From positions 1 through 51,299 of the forward strand of contig NZ_LMLZ01000013.1 in the NCBI RefSeq assembly GCF_001422735.1: DNA of 51,299 bases, given 5' to 3'. A program made the position numbers and the translations under genes. Below, one piece after another: positions 16,628-27,377 of this stretch; positions within the stretch are counted from its first letter, which is position 1; each line of letters opens with the position of its first letter. The notes under the pieces are model-generated. The model had not been told where the DNA came from. It worked only from the letters and a program-made list of their open reading frames with translations, and did no database searches. This stretch comes from Acidovorax sp. Leaf78 (GTDB lineage Bacteria > Pseudomonadota > Gammaproteobacteria > Burkholderiales > Burkholderiaceae_C).

Positions 16628-16650
16628 CCGGGGCTGCGCCGAAGCCCCGG
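16628..16650 (-). terminator. Hairpin between the TetR gene and the Bug operon
   Basis: CCGGGGCT and AGCCCCGG form an eight-base stem around a seven-base loop, about 130 bases beyond the TetR stop. No T-run follows on the minus strand, so it may be a weak or Rho-assisted terminator, or simply a structure. Confidence 0.35.
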
Positions 16651-16776
16651 CACTGCGGTGCCTCGCCTGACCGTCCTGCCGCCTGCCGCGCGCCGCTCAG
16701 TGGCGAGGCGAACTGCGGTCCCGTCGCGCAGCGTGCAGTTGTTGAAGGGCCTGCGCCATCAGCGCGCCAGGCGCCT

Positions 16777-17427
16777 CTAGCCCCGCAGCACGTAGCCGAG
16801 GATCACATCGCACATGTGCGACAGCCGCTCGTTGCACGCCTTGGGCGCCATGAGGTCGCGGCCGAAGATGGCCGACAGGGTGTGGTTGTTCGACAAATAG
16901 AAATATGACAGCCCGGCAATCGACACGTACAGCTGCAGCGGGTCCACCCCGCCGCGAAAACTGCCGTCGCTGCGGCCGCGCTCCAGCACCTCGGCCAGGG
17001 TGGCGATCAGCGGCGAGTTCATCTCCCGTGCACGCTGCGACTCCTGCAGGTGCCGCGCCTTGTGCAGGTTGGCGCTGTTGAGCAGGGTGAGGAACTGCGG
17101 GTTCTCCAGGTAGTACGTCCAGGTGAACTCCACCAGCCGCCGGATGGCCGTGGCGGGCGCCAGCTCCAGCAGGTTGAGCTTGCGCTCCTCCTCGCGGATG
17201 TGCAAATACGCCTGCTCCAGCACCGCCTGGAAGAGCTTTTCCTTGTCTTCGAAGTAGTAGTAGATCAGCCGCTTGTTCAGCCCCGCCCGCTCGGCGATGC
17301 GATCCATGCGGGCGCCGCCCAGGCCGTGCTCGGCGAACTCGTCGCGCGCGGCGCTGAAGATCACGCCCTGCGAGCGGTCGGCATCCCGCTGGCGCTCCTT
17401 GGCGGGGGTCTCGGTGTCTTTGGTCAT
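16777..17427 (-). CDS. TetR-family transcriptional regulator
   Basis: This 216-residue repressor has an N-terminal helix-turn-helix, MDRIAERAGLNKRLIYYYF, followed by EDKEKLFQAVL, standard for TetR. The larger helical C-terminal part binds an unknown ligand. It is transcribed in the same direction as the downstream Bug/Gfo/DUF993/isomerase operon, about 270 bases from it. A palindrome ten bases ahead of the start codon matches one ahead of the Bug gene, so it probably represses itself and that operon. ATG 17427 is chosen because the longer frame would run through the operator. Confidence 0.88.
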   Translation of the reverse strand: MTKDTETPAKERQRDADRSQGVIFSAARDEFAEHGLGGARMDRIAERAGLNKRLIYYYFEDKEKLFQAVLEQAYLHIREEERKLNLLELAPATAIRRLVEFTWTYYLENPQFLTLLNSANLHKARHLQESQRAREMNSPLIATLAEVLERGRSDGSFRGGVDPLQLYVSIAGLSYFYLSNNHTLSAIFGRDLMAPKACNERLSHMCDVILGYVLRG

Positions 17428-17436
17428 GCCCGAATA

Positions 17437-17454
17437 GTTCACTATCTGGTTAAC
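17437..17454. promoter_or_regulatory. TetR autoregulatory operator
   Basis: GTTCACTATCTGGTTAAC is an imperfect inverted repeat, GTT..AAC, resembling the perfect palindrome at 16542-16559. It lies ten bases before the TetR start, where bound repressor would block transcription or translation initiation. Confidence 0.55.
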
Positions 17455-17568
17455 AAAATCCAGTCCGGGCTGGATATCAAGGGGCGGGCAGCGGCGATGT
17501 GGGGGCGCGCGGTGCGGCGCAGTGGCCGGATTGTGCCGTGCGCGCAAGCGCTGGCTTGTACAGCGATC

Positions 17569-18042
17569 TCACTGCGCATAGTCGAGCGGCAGCGCGGTGG
17601 TGAACTTGATCTCCTCCATCGCAAAGCTGGAGCTCACGTCCGACAGCGCCACGGCCCGGGTCAGCCGCTTGTACACCGCGTCGTACGCGCGGATGTCGGG
17701 CACCACCACGCGCAGCAGGTAGTCCACGTCGCCGCTCATGCGGTAGAACTCCACGATCTCCGGGATGCCCATCACCACGTCGCGCAGGGTCTCGAACCAC
17801 TGCTGGTGGTGCTGGTTGGTCTTGATGGCCACGAACACGGTCACGCCCACGTTGACCTTGCGCGGGTCCACCAGCGCGACGTGCCGGGTGATGTAGCCCT
17901 TCTCGCGCAGCCACTGGATGCGCCGCCAGCAGGGCGTGTTGGACAGGTTCACCGCATCAGCCAGTTCGGCCAACGGTGTCTCGGCGTTGTGCTGCAGCAA
18001 AGCCAGCAGTTGGCGGTCGATGGAATCCAGATTCTGTTTCAC
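17569..18042 (-). CDS. Lrp/AsnC-family transcriptional regulator
   Basis: This 157-residue regulator has the normal Lrp layout. An N-terminal helix-turn-helix, TPLAELADAVNLSNTPCWRRIQWL, is preceded by LDSIDRQLLALLQHNAE. A C-terminal RAM ligand domain follows with VAIKTNQ, and SGDVDYLLRVVVPDIRAYD. Lrp proteins form octamers and respond to amino acids. It is divergent from a gamma-glutamyltransferase gene, 229 bases from that start, so glutamate or another amino acid is a plausible signal. The start is a GTG with no strong ribosome site; the nearest AGGAG is too far upstream. Confidence 0.9.
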   Translation of the reverse strand: MKQNLDSIDRQLLALLQHNAETPLAELADAVNLSNTPCWRRIQWLREKGYITRHVALVDPRKVNVGVTVFVAIKTNQHHQQWFETLRDVVMGIPEIVEFYRMSGDVDYLLRVVVPDIRAYDAVYKRLTRAVALSDVSSSFAMEEIKFTTALPLDYAQ

Positions 18043-18271
18043 GGCAAATATGAAAACTCGTTTCTCCTATTTGGCGCCCCGGCGGGAATAAAAGCAAAAT
18101 GATTTTCATCAAACCGTCACATACTGGATGGGCGCTTCTGGCACGGAATCTGCGCACTGTTGCTGCGCGGGGCCGAGCCGCACCCACCGTGGTGCGAGGC
18201 GGTCGGTGGCGTGCCGTGCCACGGTGCGGGCGATTCGTTTACTTTTCCCTTTTCTACCAAGGACTTCATCC

Positions 18272-20149
18272 ATGACGGCTTCTGCCTTTCGACGCCAACC
18301 CGCCCTCTGGGGCTTGAGCATTGCCGCCCTGGCCGTGCTGGCCGCCTGCGGCGGCAATGACGGCCCCGCTACGCCCGTCGCCACGCCCGAGCCCGTCGAG
18401 CAGTACGTGCCGCCAGAGCCGCCCTCGGGCTACACGCCTAAGACCATCAGCTATGCCAACAAGGACATGGTGTCCACGGCCAACCCGCTGGCCACCAAGG
18501 CCGGGGTCGACATCCTGGCCAAGGGCGGCTCCGCGCTCGATGCCGCGATTGCCGTGCAGATGGTGCTGAACCTGGTGGAGCCGCAGTCGTCGGGCATCGG
18601 CGGCGGCGCGTTCATGCTGCATTTCGACAAGGGCGCCAACAAGCTCCTGGCCTATGACGGCCGCGAGACCGCGCCCAAGAACGCCACCCCCAACCTCTTC
18701 ATCGGTGCAGACGGCAAGCCCCTGGCCTTCTTGGCGGCGGTGGACGGCGGCCTCTCGGTGGGCACGCCCGGCGTGCTGCGCATGCTCGAAGCCGCGCACA
18801 AGGTGCACGGCAAGCTGCCCTGGAAGGACCTGTTCGAGCCCGCCATCGCGCTGAGCGACAACGGTTTTGCCATCTCGCCGCGCATGAGCGTGTCCATCGC
18901 CGGCTCGGCCGCGCGCATCAAGGCACAGGGTGAGCCCGGCGCCAGCTACTTCCTCAACGCCGACGGCACGGCCAAGGCGGCCGGCACGCTGCTCAAGAAC
19001 CCCGAGCTGGCGGCCACGCTGCGCGCCATTGCGGCCGGCGGTGCCGATGCGTTCTACAAAGGCGACATCGCCAAGGACATCGTGGCCAAGGTTGCGAGCC
19101 ACCCCACCAACCCCGGCAAGCTCTCGCTGGACGACCTGAACAGCTACACCCACAAGGTGCGCGAGCCCGTCTGTGGCGTGTACCGCACCCAGTACCGCGT
19201 CTGCGGCATGCCCGCGCCGAGCTCGGGCGGCATCGCCGTGCTGCAGACGCTGGGCCTGCTGCAAGGGTTCGATCTGGCGGCCATGAAGCCCAACACGCTG
19301 GATTCGGTGCACGTGGTGTCCGAGGCCTACCGCCTGGCGTATGCCGACCGCGCCGTGTATGTGGCCGACCCTGACTTCGTCAACGTGCCGCAGGCCGGCC
19401 TCATCAACGCCGACTACCTCAAGGACCGCGCCAAGCTCATCAGCCTGACCAAGAGCATCGGCACGCCCACTGCCGGCACGCCGCCCGGCGTGAGCGGCGC
19501 CAAGGGCCTCGACAACTCGGCCGCCCTGCCGTCCACCACCCACCTGTCCATCATCGACAACGCGGGCAATGCGGTGTCCATGACGACCACCATCGAGAAC
19601 GGCTTCGGCAGCCTGCAGATGGTGCGGGGCTTTTTGCTCAACAACCAGCTCACGGACTTCTCGTTCACCGCCACCGACGCTGCAGGCTTGCCGATCGCCA
19701 ACAGCGTGCAGCCCGGCAAGCGCCCCCGCAGCTCCATGGCGCCCACCATCGTCTTCAACGCCACCACCGGCGACCTGGAAGGCGCCATCGGCTCGCCCGG
19801 CGGCAGCGCCATCATCCAGTACACCGCCAAGGCCATCCTGGGCATGACGGACTGGGGGCTGAACGTGCAACAGGCGATCAACCTGCCCAACTTCGGCGCG
19901 CAGACCAACGCCACCACGTCCATCGAAAAAGGCTCGGTCATCGACACGGTGGCCATCCGCGACGGCCTGAAGACCCGCGGCCACACCGTGGCGCAGACCG
20001 ACACCTTCACCAGCGGCCTGCACGGCGCGGTCTACAACGGCGTGCGTGGCAACGGCACCCCCGGCCTGTTCGCGCGCAACCCCGGTGCAGGCACCTTTGC
20101 CGGTGGCGCGGACCCACGGCGCGAAGGCACGGCGCAGGGCAACAACTGA
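18272..20149 (+). CDS. ggt: Gamma-glutamyltransferase, lipoprotein form
   Basis: This 625-residue enzyme transfers or hydrolyses the gamma-glutamyl group of glutathione and related peptides. It opens with a lipoprotein signal, LAVLAAC, with Cys26. GGSALDAAIAVQMVLNLVEPQSSGIGGGAFML is the conserved large-subunit core, of which GIGGG is best known. Autocleavage should occur before T422 in TTHLSIID, the family's nucleophile, giving a small subunit ending near GSPGGS and beyond. An AGGA ribosome site precedes ATG 18272. Most relatives are soluble periplasmic proteins; a lipid anchor here would place it at the membrane. A strong terminator follows. Confidence 0.92.
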   Translation: MTASAFRRQPALWGLSIAALAVLAACGGNDGPATPVATPEPVEQYVPPEPPSGYTPKTISYANKDMVSTANPLATKAGVDILAKGGSALDAAIAVQMVLNLVEPQSSGIGGGAFMLHFDKGANKLLAYDGRETAPKNATPNLFIGADGKPLAFLAAVDGGLSVGTPGVLRMLEAAHKVHGKLPWKDLFEPAIALSDNGFAISPRMSVSIAGSAARIKAQGEPGASYFLNADGTAKAAGTLLKNPELAATLRAIAAGGADAFYKGDIAKDIVAKVASHPTNPGKLSLDDLNSYTHKVREPVCGVYRTQYRVCGMPAPSSGGIAVLQTLGLLQGFDLAAMKPNTLDSVHVVSEAYRLAYADRAVYVADPDFVNVPQAGLINADYLKDRAKLISLTKSIGTPTAGTPPGVSGAKGLDNSAALPSTTHLSIIDNAGNAVSMTTTIENGFGSLQMVRGFLLNNQLTDFSFTATDAAGLPIANSVQPGKRPRSSMAPTIVFNATTGDLEGAIGSPGGSAIIQYTAKAILGMTDWGLNVQQAINLPNFGAQTNATTSIEKGSVIDTVAIRDGLKTRGHTVAQTDTFTSGLHGAVYNGVRGNGTPGLFARNPGAGTFAGGADPRREGTAQGNN

Positions 20150-20166
20150 TCGGTTGATATGCAAAA

Positions 20167-20205
20167 GGCCGCCGCGCTCCGAGAGGGGCGCGGCGGCCTT
20201 TTTTT
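20167..20205 (+). terminator. Rho-independent terminator of ggt
   Basis: GGCCGCCGCGC pairs with GCGCGGCGGCC across a short loop, followed immediately by a run of seven T. It begins 17 bases after the ggt stop. Confidence 0.92.
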
Positions 20206-20315
20206 GTGGCCCGCCCGCTGGGTGGCGATGGTGTGCGGTGGGCAGGCATCGGCCCACCGGCCCACGCTCAGCGCGGCGGAACGACCCGCTGCAGATAGTC
20301 CGTGACTGCGCTCTC

Positions 20316-21575
20316 CTACAAAGTTCTTTCGGTGTGGATGAAGTGCCCGTTGCCGCCCGCGGGCGCGGGCAGTGCGATGAATTGGCCCGTGCCGCCGGCT
20401 GCTTCAAAGGCCGCGAAATTCTGCCGGCTGTGTTGTAGAGAGTAGTACGGGTCCTTGTCCCCATAGAGCCACAGCGTTGGCTTGCGAAAGGCCGCGCCCC
20501 GGCGAAAGGCCACCGGGTTGATCTCGTCTGCCGCAGGGCACAGGTCACCCACCCAGCCGCCCACGAAGTTGATCACGCCCGCGAACATCTGTGGCTGGCT
20601 GCCCGCATACGCCACCGACAGGATGCCGCCGCGCGACACGCCGCCGATGAGCGGGCGCGTGGTGTCGACATCCGGCCGCTGGCGCAGGTAGGCCATGGTG
20701 GCGTCGAGGTCCGCGATGGCACGGTCCACGCCGGGCAGGGACCGCTCGGGCCGGCACGCATAGCGCGAGCGGTCGGCTTCGAAACCCTCGTCGTACAGCC
20801 CGTCGGACTGGCCGCGCCCGCGACGCTGCGGAAACACCACCTGCCAGCCGCGTTCGGCAAAGTAGCGGCCGACCTCGGGGCTCGCCGAGGTGAACTTGAA
20901 CCACGCGGGCTGGTTGCCCTCGCCGGTGGAGCCGTGGTTGAAGACCAGCGTGGGCCAGGGTCCGGGCGTTGCCACCGGGCGGTACACCACCATCTCCAGC
21001 GTCTGGGCCTGGCCGTTCTCCGTCCAGGGCGTGGGCACGCGCTCGGTGCTGCTGCGGTAGGGCCGGGCCTGCGCTTTTTGCGTCAACACACCTGCAGCCA
21101 GCAGCTGCGCATTCGGGCGCCACAGCGACATGTCCATGTCGCCGTCGGCCCGCAGGCGCAGCACCAGCTTCGTGCCGGTCTTGAGCTGCGCGACGAGCTC
21201 CCCGTCGACAAAGAGGGCGTCCGTGCGTTCGGTGAAGGCCGGTTGCCCGCTGCTGGCCGCTGCGTACACCAGGGTGGCGCCCGTGGGCGATAGTTTCTCG
21301 ACGGCCAGCTTCACATCGCACACCTGGGCGACACAGGCCCAGCCCTGCCACACGCCGCTCCAGCGTGAGATGCCGGGCGACACGGTGCTGTCGGGCGCGA
21401 CCACCGCCACATCGGCCGGCAGTGCGGCGTCGATGGGACTTTCCGACACGCCAGCGGACAGGCGCGGCATGTAGTCCGGCCACGCCGTGGGCTCTGCGTG
21501 CACCGCGCCTGCGGCAGCCCATAAAGCTGCTGTAGCGACCATGGTGGCCCTCAGCCGCCAGCCCTGTCCTGCCAT
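20316..21575 (-). CDS. Exported alpha/beta-hydrolase (dienelactone hydrolase/peptidase-like)
   Basis: This 419-residue protein begins with a signal peptide ending AAGAVHAEP and a strong GGAGG ribosome site before its ATG. The C-terminal half is an alpha/beta-hydrolase: an oxyanion segment VFNHGSTGEG, a nucleophile elbow GGVSRGG, the acid in YGDKDPYY and a late histidine in NGHFIH. The N-terminal 150 residues are a separate, probably beta-rich region of unknown role. It is likely periplasmic; the substrate is unknown. It is downstream of, and co-directional with, the LysR gene, 58 bases away. Confidence 0.82.
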   Translation of the reverse strand: MAGQGWRLRATMVATAALWAAAGAVHAEPTAWPDYMPRLSAGVSESPIDAALPADVAVVAPDSTVSPGISRWSGVWQGWACVAQVCDVKLAVEKLSPTGATLVYAAASSGQPAFTERTDALFVDGELVAQLKTGTKLVLRLRADGDMDMSLWRPNAQLLAAGVLTQKAQARPYRSSTERVPTPWTENGQAQTLEMVVYRPVATPGPWPTLVFNHGSTGEGNQPAWFKFTSASPEVGRYFAERGWQVVFPQRRGRGQSDGLYDEGFEADRSRYACRPERSLPGVDRAIADLDATMAYLRQRPDVDTTRPLIGGVSRGGILSVAYAGSQPQMFAGVINFVGGWVGDLCPAADEINPVAFRRGAAFRKPTLWLYGDKDPYYSLQHSRQNFAAFEAAGGTGQFIALPAPAGGNGHFIHTERTL

Positions 21576-21633
21576 CGTTGTCCTCCTGTCGAATGATCGA
21601 ACGACTATAGCAACGGCACTGTGCGCCCCGGCA

Positions 21634-22584
21634 CTACTGGCGCGGCGTTGTTCGCCGTGGCGCTGCCGCCGGCAGTGCGCCCGCCAGTGTCTTGAGCAGC
21701 GTGGTGAAGGTCGCCGTGGGGCCCACGTTGTCGTCGCTGCGGTAAACCAGCGTCAGCGGTACCTCCAGCCGGCCATGGTCCACCAGGTGTCGGTACGCAA
21801 TCGCATGGCGGTGCACGCCCAGCATGGACGATGGCACCACCGAAATGCCGGTGCCTGCGGCCACCAGGTTCAGGTTGGTCAGCATGCGCGCCACTTCGGC
21901 CATCACGCGGGGCTGCACGCCGTGCTCGTCGCACAGTGCCAGCAGGTTGGCGTACAACCCCGGCGCGCCGGTGCGGCGCACCAGGATCATCGGCTCGCCG
22001 TGCAGGTCGGCCACCTCGATGGGCAGCGGCTTGCCGCGGCGCTGGCGCAGCGCGAGCGGGTGGTCGATGGGCAGCGCCACCATGGCAGGCTCGTGCTGCA
22101 GGGTGTCGAACGCCAGGCCGGCAGGCCGTGCCACAGGTACACGCAGCAGGCCGCAGTGCAGGCGGCCATCGGCCACGGCCTCGGTGATCTCGGCGGCGTT
22201 GTTCTCGCCGATCTCCAGCACCAGGTCGGGGTGCCGCGCGCGGCATTCGCGCAGGGCAAACGGCGTGAACTCGTGCGCTGCTGCCGAGCTGGTGAAGGCA
22301 ATGGACAGCCGCCCGGTCTTGCCTTCGGCCAGCAGCTGCATGCGGCTGTGCAGCGCATCGAAGTCGTGCACCAGGCGCGTGGCGTCGGCCTGCAGCGCGC
22401 GCCCGGCCTCGGTCAGCGTCACGCCCTTGGCATGGCGTTTGAAAAGGGCCAGGCCCACTGCGCCTTCCAGCGCTTTGATCTGCTGGCTCAGCGGTGGCTG
22501 GGCCATGCCCAGTTGCTCGGCGGCGCGCGTGATGTGGCCTGCATCGGCGACGGCCAGGAAGTAGCGCAGTTGGCGGATGTCCAT
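21634..22584 (-). CDS. LysR-family transcriptional regulator
   Basis: This 316-residue LysR regulator has an N-terminal winged helix-turn-helix, LRYFLAVADAGHITRAAEQL with GMAQPPLSQQIKALEGAVG, then a two-lobe effector domain starting at GRLSIAFTSSAA. It is divergent from an exported hydrolase, with a 145-base gap holding a perfect 14-base palindrome. LysR proteins normally activate a divergent target in response to a substrate or pathway compound. The hydrolase on the same strand (20316-21575) may also be under its control. Confidence 0.9.
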   Translation of the reverse strand: MDIRQLRYFLAVADAGHITRAAEQLGMAQPPLSQQIKALEGAVGLALFKRHAKGVTLTEAGRALQADATRLVHDFDALHSRMQLLAEGKTGRLSIAFTSSAAAHEFTPFALRECRARHPDLVLEIGENNAAEITEAVADGRLHCGLLRVPVARPAGLAFDTLQHEPAMVALPIDHPLALRQRRGKPLPIEVADLHGEPMILVRRTGAPGLYANLLALCDEHGVQPRVMAEVARMLTNLNLVAAGTGISVVPSSMLGVHRHAIAYRHLVDHGRLEVPLTLVYRSDDNVGPTATFTTLLKTLAGALPAAAPRRTTPRQ

Positions 22585-22662
22585 ATCAGTGACAGCAGCG
22601 GGCTGTGGAGCGGGTCATAGGCGAATCGTATGGCATGCCGCAAATCAGCATATTTGACGTAT

Positions 22663-22676
22663 GGAACGCGCGTTCC
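22663..22676. promoter_or_regulatory. Palindrome in the LysR/hydrolase promoter
   Basis: GGAACGCGCGTTCC is a perfect 14-base palindrome, 54 bases before the hydrolase start. It is flanked by CGTAT and TACG, and CGTATGG also occurs at 22627. It is a possible regulator site, although LysR boxes normally have the T-N11-A form. Confidence 0.4.
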
Positions 22677-22729
22677 TACGATGCGCTGCGACAGCCGATT
22701 TCATGACAATTCCAACGGAGACACATCGC

Positions 22730-24130
22730 ATGACTGCAACGCAGCCCTATCCCCTGATGATGACGCGCCTGGGCCTCGCCGCACTGGCCAGCCTGGGCGC
22801 TGCCTGCGCCCCGGTGCAGACCACGCCCCCGTCGGCCACGCGCACCGCGCCTGCCGTGGCCGCCAGCGAGGCGGCGCCCGCACCCACCGCCTGCCCCCAG
22901 GACCTGGCTGCGATCGCCCGCTGCCTGTCGGGCCAGGACTCGGCCGGGGCCTTCTACCTGATCGCCATGCCCACCACGTGGAACCAGCGCCTGGTGTTGC
23001 ATGCGCACGGCGGCCCGGCCCTGGGCGCGCCCAAGGCCGAGCGGTCGGTGGAGGACCTGGAGCGCTGGTCCATCATGGTCCGCGCGGGCTATGCCTGGGC
23101 GGGCAGCACCTTCCGCCAGGGCGGCGTGGAAGTGCGCGCCGCGGCGGAGGATACCGAGCGCCTGCGGCAGATCTTCGTGCAGCACGTGGCCCAGCCGCAG
23201 CGCACCATCCTGCACGGCCAGTCGTGGGGCGCCAGCGTGGCGGCCCAGGGAGCCGGGATGTTCCAGCGCACGGCCGACGGCAAGCGCCCGTACGACGCGG
23301 TGCTGCTGACCAGCGGCGTGCTGGCGGGCGGCACGCGGTCGTACGACTTTCGCACCGACCTGCGCGTGGTCTACCAGTACCTGTGCCACAACCACCCGCG
23401 CCCGACCGAGGCGGCCTACCCGCTCAACATCGGCCTGCCGCGTGATGCCACCATGTCGCAAAACGACCTGCAGGCGCGGCTCAACGAATGCCTGGGGCTG
23501 AACAAGCCGGCCGCAGAGCGCACGGCGGAGCAGCAGGCCAAGGTCAAGACCATCGCGGATGTGATCCGCATTCCGGCCAGCTCCATCCAGGGCCACATGA
23601 ACTGGGCCACCTTCCACTTCCGCGACGTGGTGCAGCACCGCACCGGCGGCGCCAGCCCGTTCGGCAACCGGGGCGTGGTCTACAAGGGTTCGCCGGACGA
23701 TGCGGCGCTCAACGCAGGCGTGCTGCGCTACCAGGCCGACCCACAGGCCGTGGCGCGCTTCGGCCAGGACACCGACCCCACGGGCCGCATCCCCGTGCCG
23801 GTGCTGACGGTGAAGGGCGTGGACGACCCCACCGCGTTCGTCGAACTGGACGCGCAGTTCAAGGCCACGATGGAGCAGGGCGGCAGCGGCGCGCGGCTGG
23901 TGCAGACCTTCACGCGCCACAACACCCACAGCTACCTGAGCGACCCGACGTACCCCACGCTGTTGACCGCGCTGCTGCGCTGGGCGGATGAAGGCGTCAA
24001 ACCCACGCCCGAGAGCATCGCCCAGCAGTGCCCTGCCAACGAAGCTGCCTTCGGCAAGGGCTGCGCGTTTTTGCCCGACTACGTGCCGGCGCCCCTGGCC
24101 AGCCGGGTGTACGACCGCACACGGCCCTGA
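22730..24130 (+). CDS. Exported alpha/beta-hydrolase lipoprotein
   Basis: This 466-residue protein starts at ATG 22730 after a GGAG ribosome site. Its signal peptide ends LGAACAP, a lipobox-like site. After a proline- and alanine-rich linker, an alpha/beta-hydrolase domain has LVLHAHGGPAL (oxyanion region), the nucleophile elbow HGQSWGAS, and later VKGVDDP (acid) and RHNTHSYL (histidine). The C-terminal CPANEAAFGKGCAFLPDY may form a disulfide. The type resembles tannase/feruloyl-esterase-like or peptide hydrolases; no substrate can be named. It is divergent from a LysR regulator and ends at a strong terminator. Confidence 0.8.
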   Translation: MTATQPYPLMMTRLGLAALASLGAACAPVQTTPPSATRTAPAVAASEAAPAPTACPQDLAAIARCLSGQDSAGAFYLIAMPTTWNQRLVLHAHGGPALGAPKAERSVEDLERWSIMVRAGYAWAGSTFRQGGVEVRAAAEDTERLRQIFVQHVAQPQRTILHGQSWGASVAAQGAGMFQRTADGKRPYDAVLLTSGVLAGGTRSYDFRTDLRVVYQYLCHNHPRPTEAAYPLNIGLPRDATMSQNDLQARLNECLGLNKPAAERTAEQQAKVKTIADVIRIPASSIQGHMNWATFHFRDVVQHRTGGASPFGNRGVVYKGSPDDAALNAGVLRYQADPQAVARFGQDTDPTGRIPVPVLTVKGVDDPTAFVELDAQFKATMEQGGSGARLVQTFTRHNTHSYLSDPTYPTLLTALLRWADEGVKPTPESIAQQCPANEAAFGKGCAFLPDYVPAPLASRVYDRTRP

Positions 24131-24162
24131 GCCCACGACGGCAACAGGCGCCGCAAAGCACA

Positions 24163-24193
24163 AAGGCCCTGCTGGTCAGCAGGGCCTTTTTTT
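24163..24193 (+). terminator. Rho-independent terminator
   Basis: AAGGCCCTGCTG pairs with CAGCAGGGCCTT across a two-base loop, followed by a T-run. It lies 33 bases after the hydrolase stop and could also serve the converging icd transcript. Confidence 0.92.
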
Positions 24194-24197
24194 GGTG

Positions 24198-24252
24198 TGC
24201 TATGAAAAATATAGCTGCTAGCGCTTGTTGGGAGAGCGGTAGGGGCTTATTT
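24198..24252 (+). repeat. AT-core/AGCGCT intergenic repeat, copy 3
   Basis: TGCTATGAAAAATATAGCTG continues into CTAGCGCTTGTTGGG and the arm AGAGCGGTAGGGGCTT. It lies directly after a terminator, between converging genes. Confidence 0.85.
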
Positions 24253-24338
24253 CATCAATAAATCACCATCTACCTCGCCCTTGGCAACTGGCGCATCCCC
24301 TTTCGGGGCGTGCGCACAGCGGATCGGGGGCGCAGCTC

Positions 24339-26576
<2,238 letters not shown>

Positions 26577-26874
26577 GGCTTGTCTCACGAAACGAGTATG
26601 TGGACGGCCCCTACCGGTGCAGGACAGAGGCCAAACGCGGATGCTCTCGCATTCTCCTTCCTTGGCGCTGGCTTGGCCCCCGGTTTTTGCAATCGAATTC
26701 CACTATGCAAAATTTACTGGCGGGTAGGACCATTTTTTTATCGCTGGTGCCCCCGTACGAGAGCGGTGCGCTACCCAATGCGAGTGCATGCAGGCTGCAA
26801 AGGCCTCACTCATACAGGGGCCAAGCAGGACGGCTGCGAGGGGGCAGCAAGCCCCAAAAACGGACCCTTACCGC

Positions 26875-27377
26875 TCAGGAGCGCCGGTAGCGCAGGCTCT
26901 GCAAAACGCCTTGGACGCGCAGCAGGGCTTGCGCCTCCTCGCGCCCCGCGGGTGTGATGAACCGGGAGCGCATCGCGCGCCTCAGGCACTCCCTGGCGCG
27001 GGCTGCGGACAACGATGTTCCTGAGCCCTTCAAATGGCACTTTGCCAGTTCGACCCAGGCGTCGCCATCTCCGTCCAGGGCTGCTTTGCGGAACCAATGG
27101 AAAGAGCTGCGATGGGCATGCCGCTCACGAAACAAGATGGCCAAGTTGTTGGAGGCTACAAAGTCGCCTGCGTGACGCGCTTTGCGGTACCAGATCTTTG
27201 CCAGGTGTTTGCTGGCAGGTGTACCCAGGCCTTCGTCGTAGAAGAACCCCAGATTCATCATCGCGCTCCTAAGACCCTCGTATGCGCAGGACCGAAACAA
27301 TTGGAATGCGCGCGTGGCAGATCGCCGGCGTCCCACGCCTCGTGGGCCTGTTCTTCTCTGGCATCAACAGGTGTCAC
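26875..27377 (-). pseudogene. Sel1-like repeat protein, frameshifted
   Basis: A GTG at 27377, eight bases after AGGAG, begins VTPVDAREEQAHEAWDAGDL, a typical Sel1 N-terminus. The reading frame then shifts by two bases within the GCGCGCG run at 27308-27314 and continues in another frame as AFQLFRSCAYEGLRS and MNLGFFYDEGLG. Removing two bases restores one 166-residue protein with about three Sel1 repeats, for example ASNNLAILFRE and AWVELAKCHLKGSG. Sel1 repeats form helical scaffolds for protein contacts. As written, the first frame stops early. This may be a true mutation, a slippery phase-variable tract or a sequencing error. The start overlaps the previous gene's stop (GTGA). Confidence 0.72.

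Noticed and set aside
18266..20548. 760-codon open frame opposite the gamma-glutamyltransferase gene
   Set aside because: The plus-strand gene has clear catalytic motifs, and the antisense product is low-complexity.
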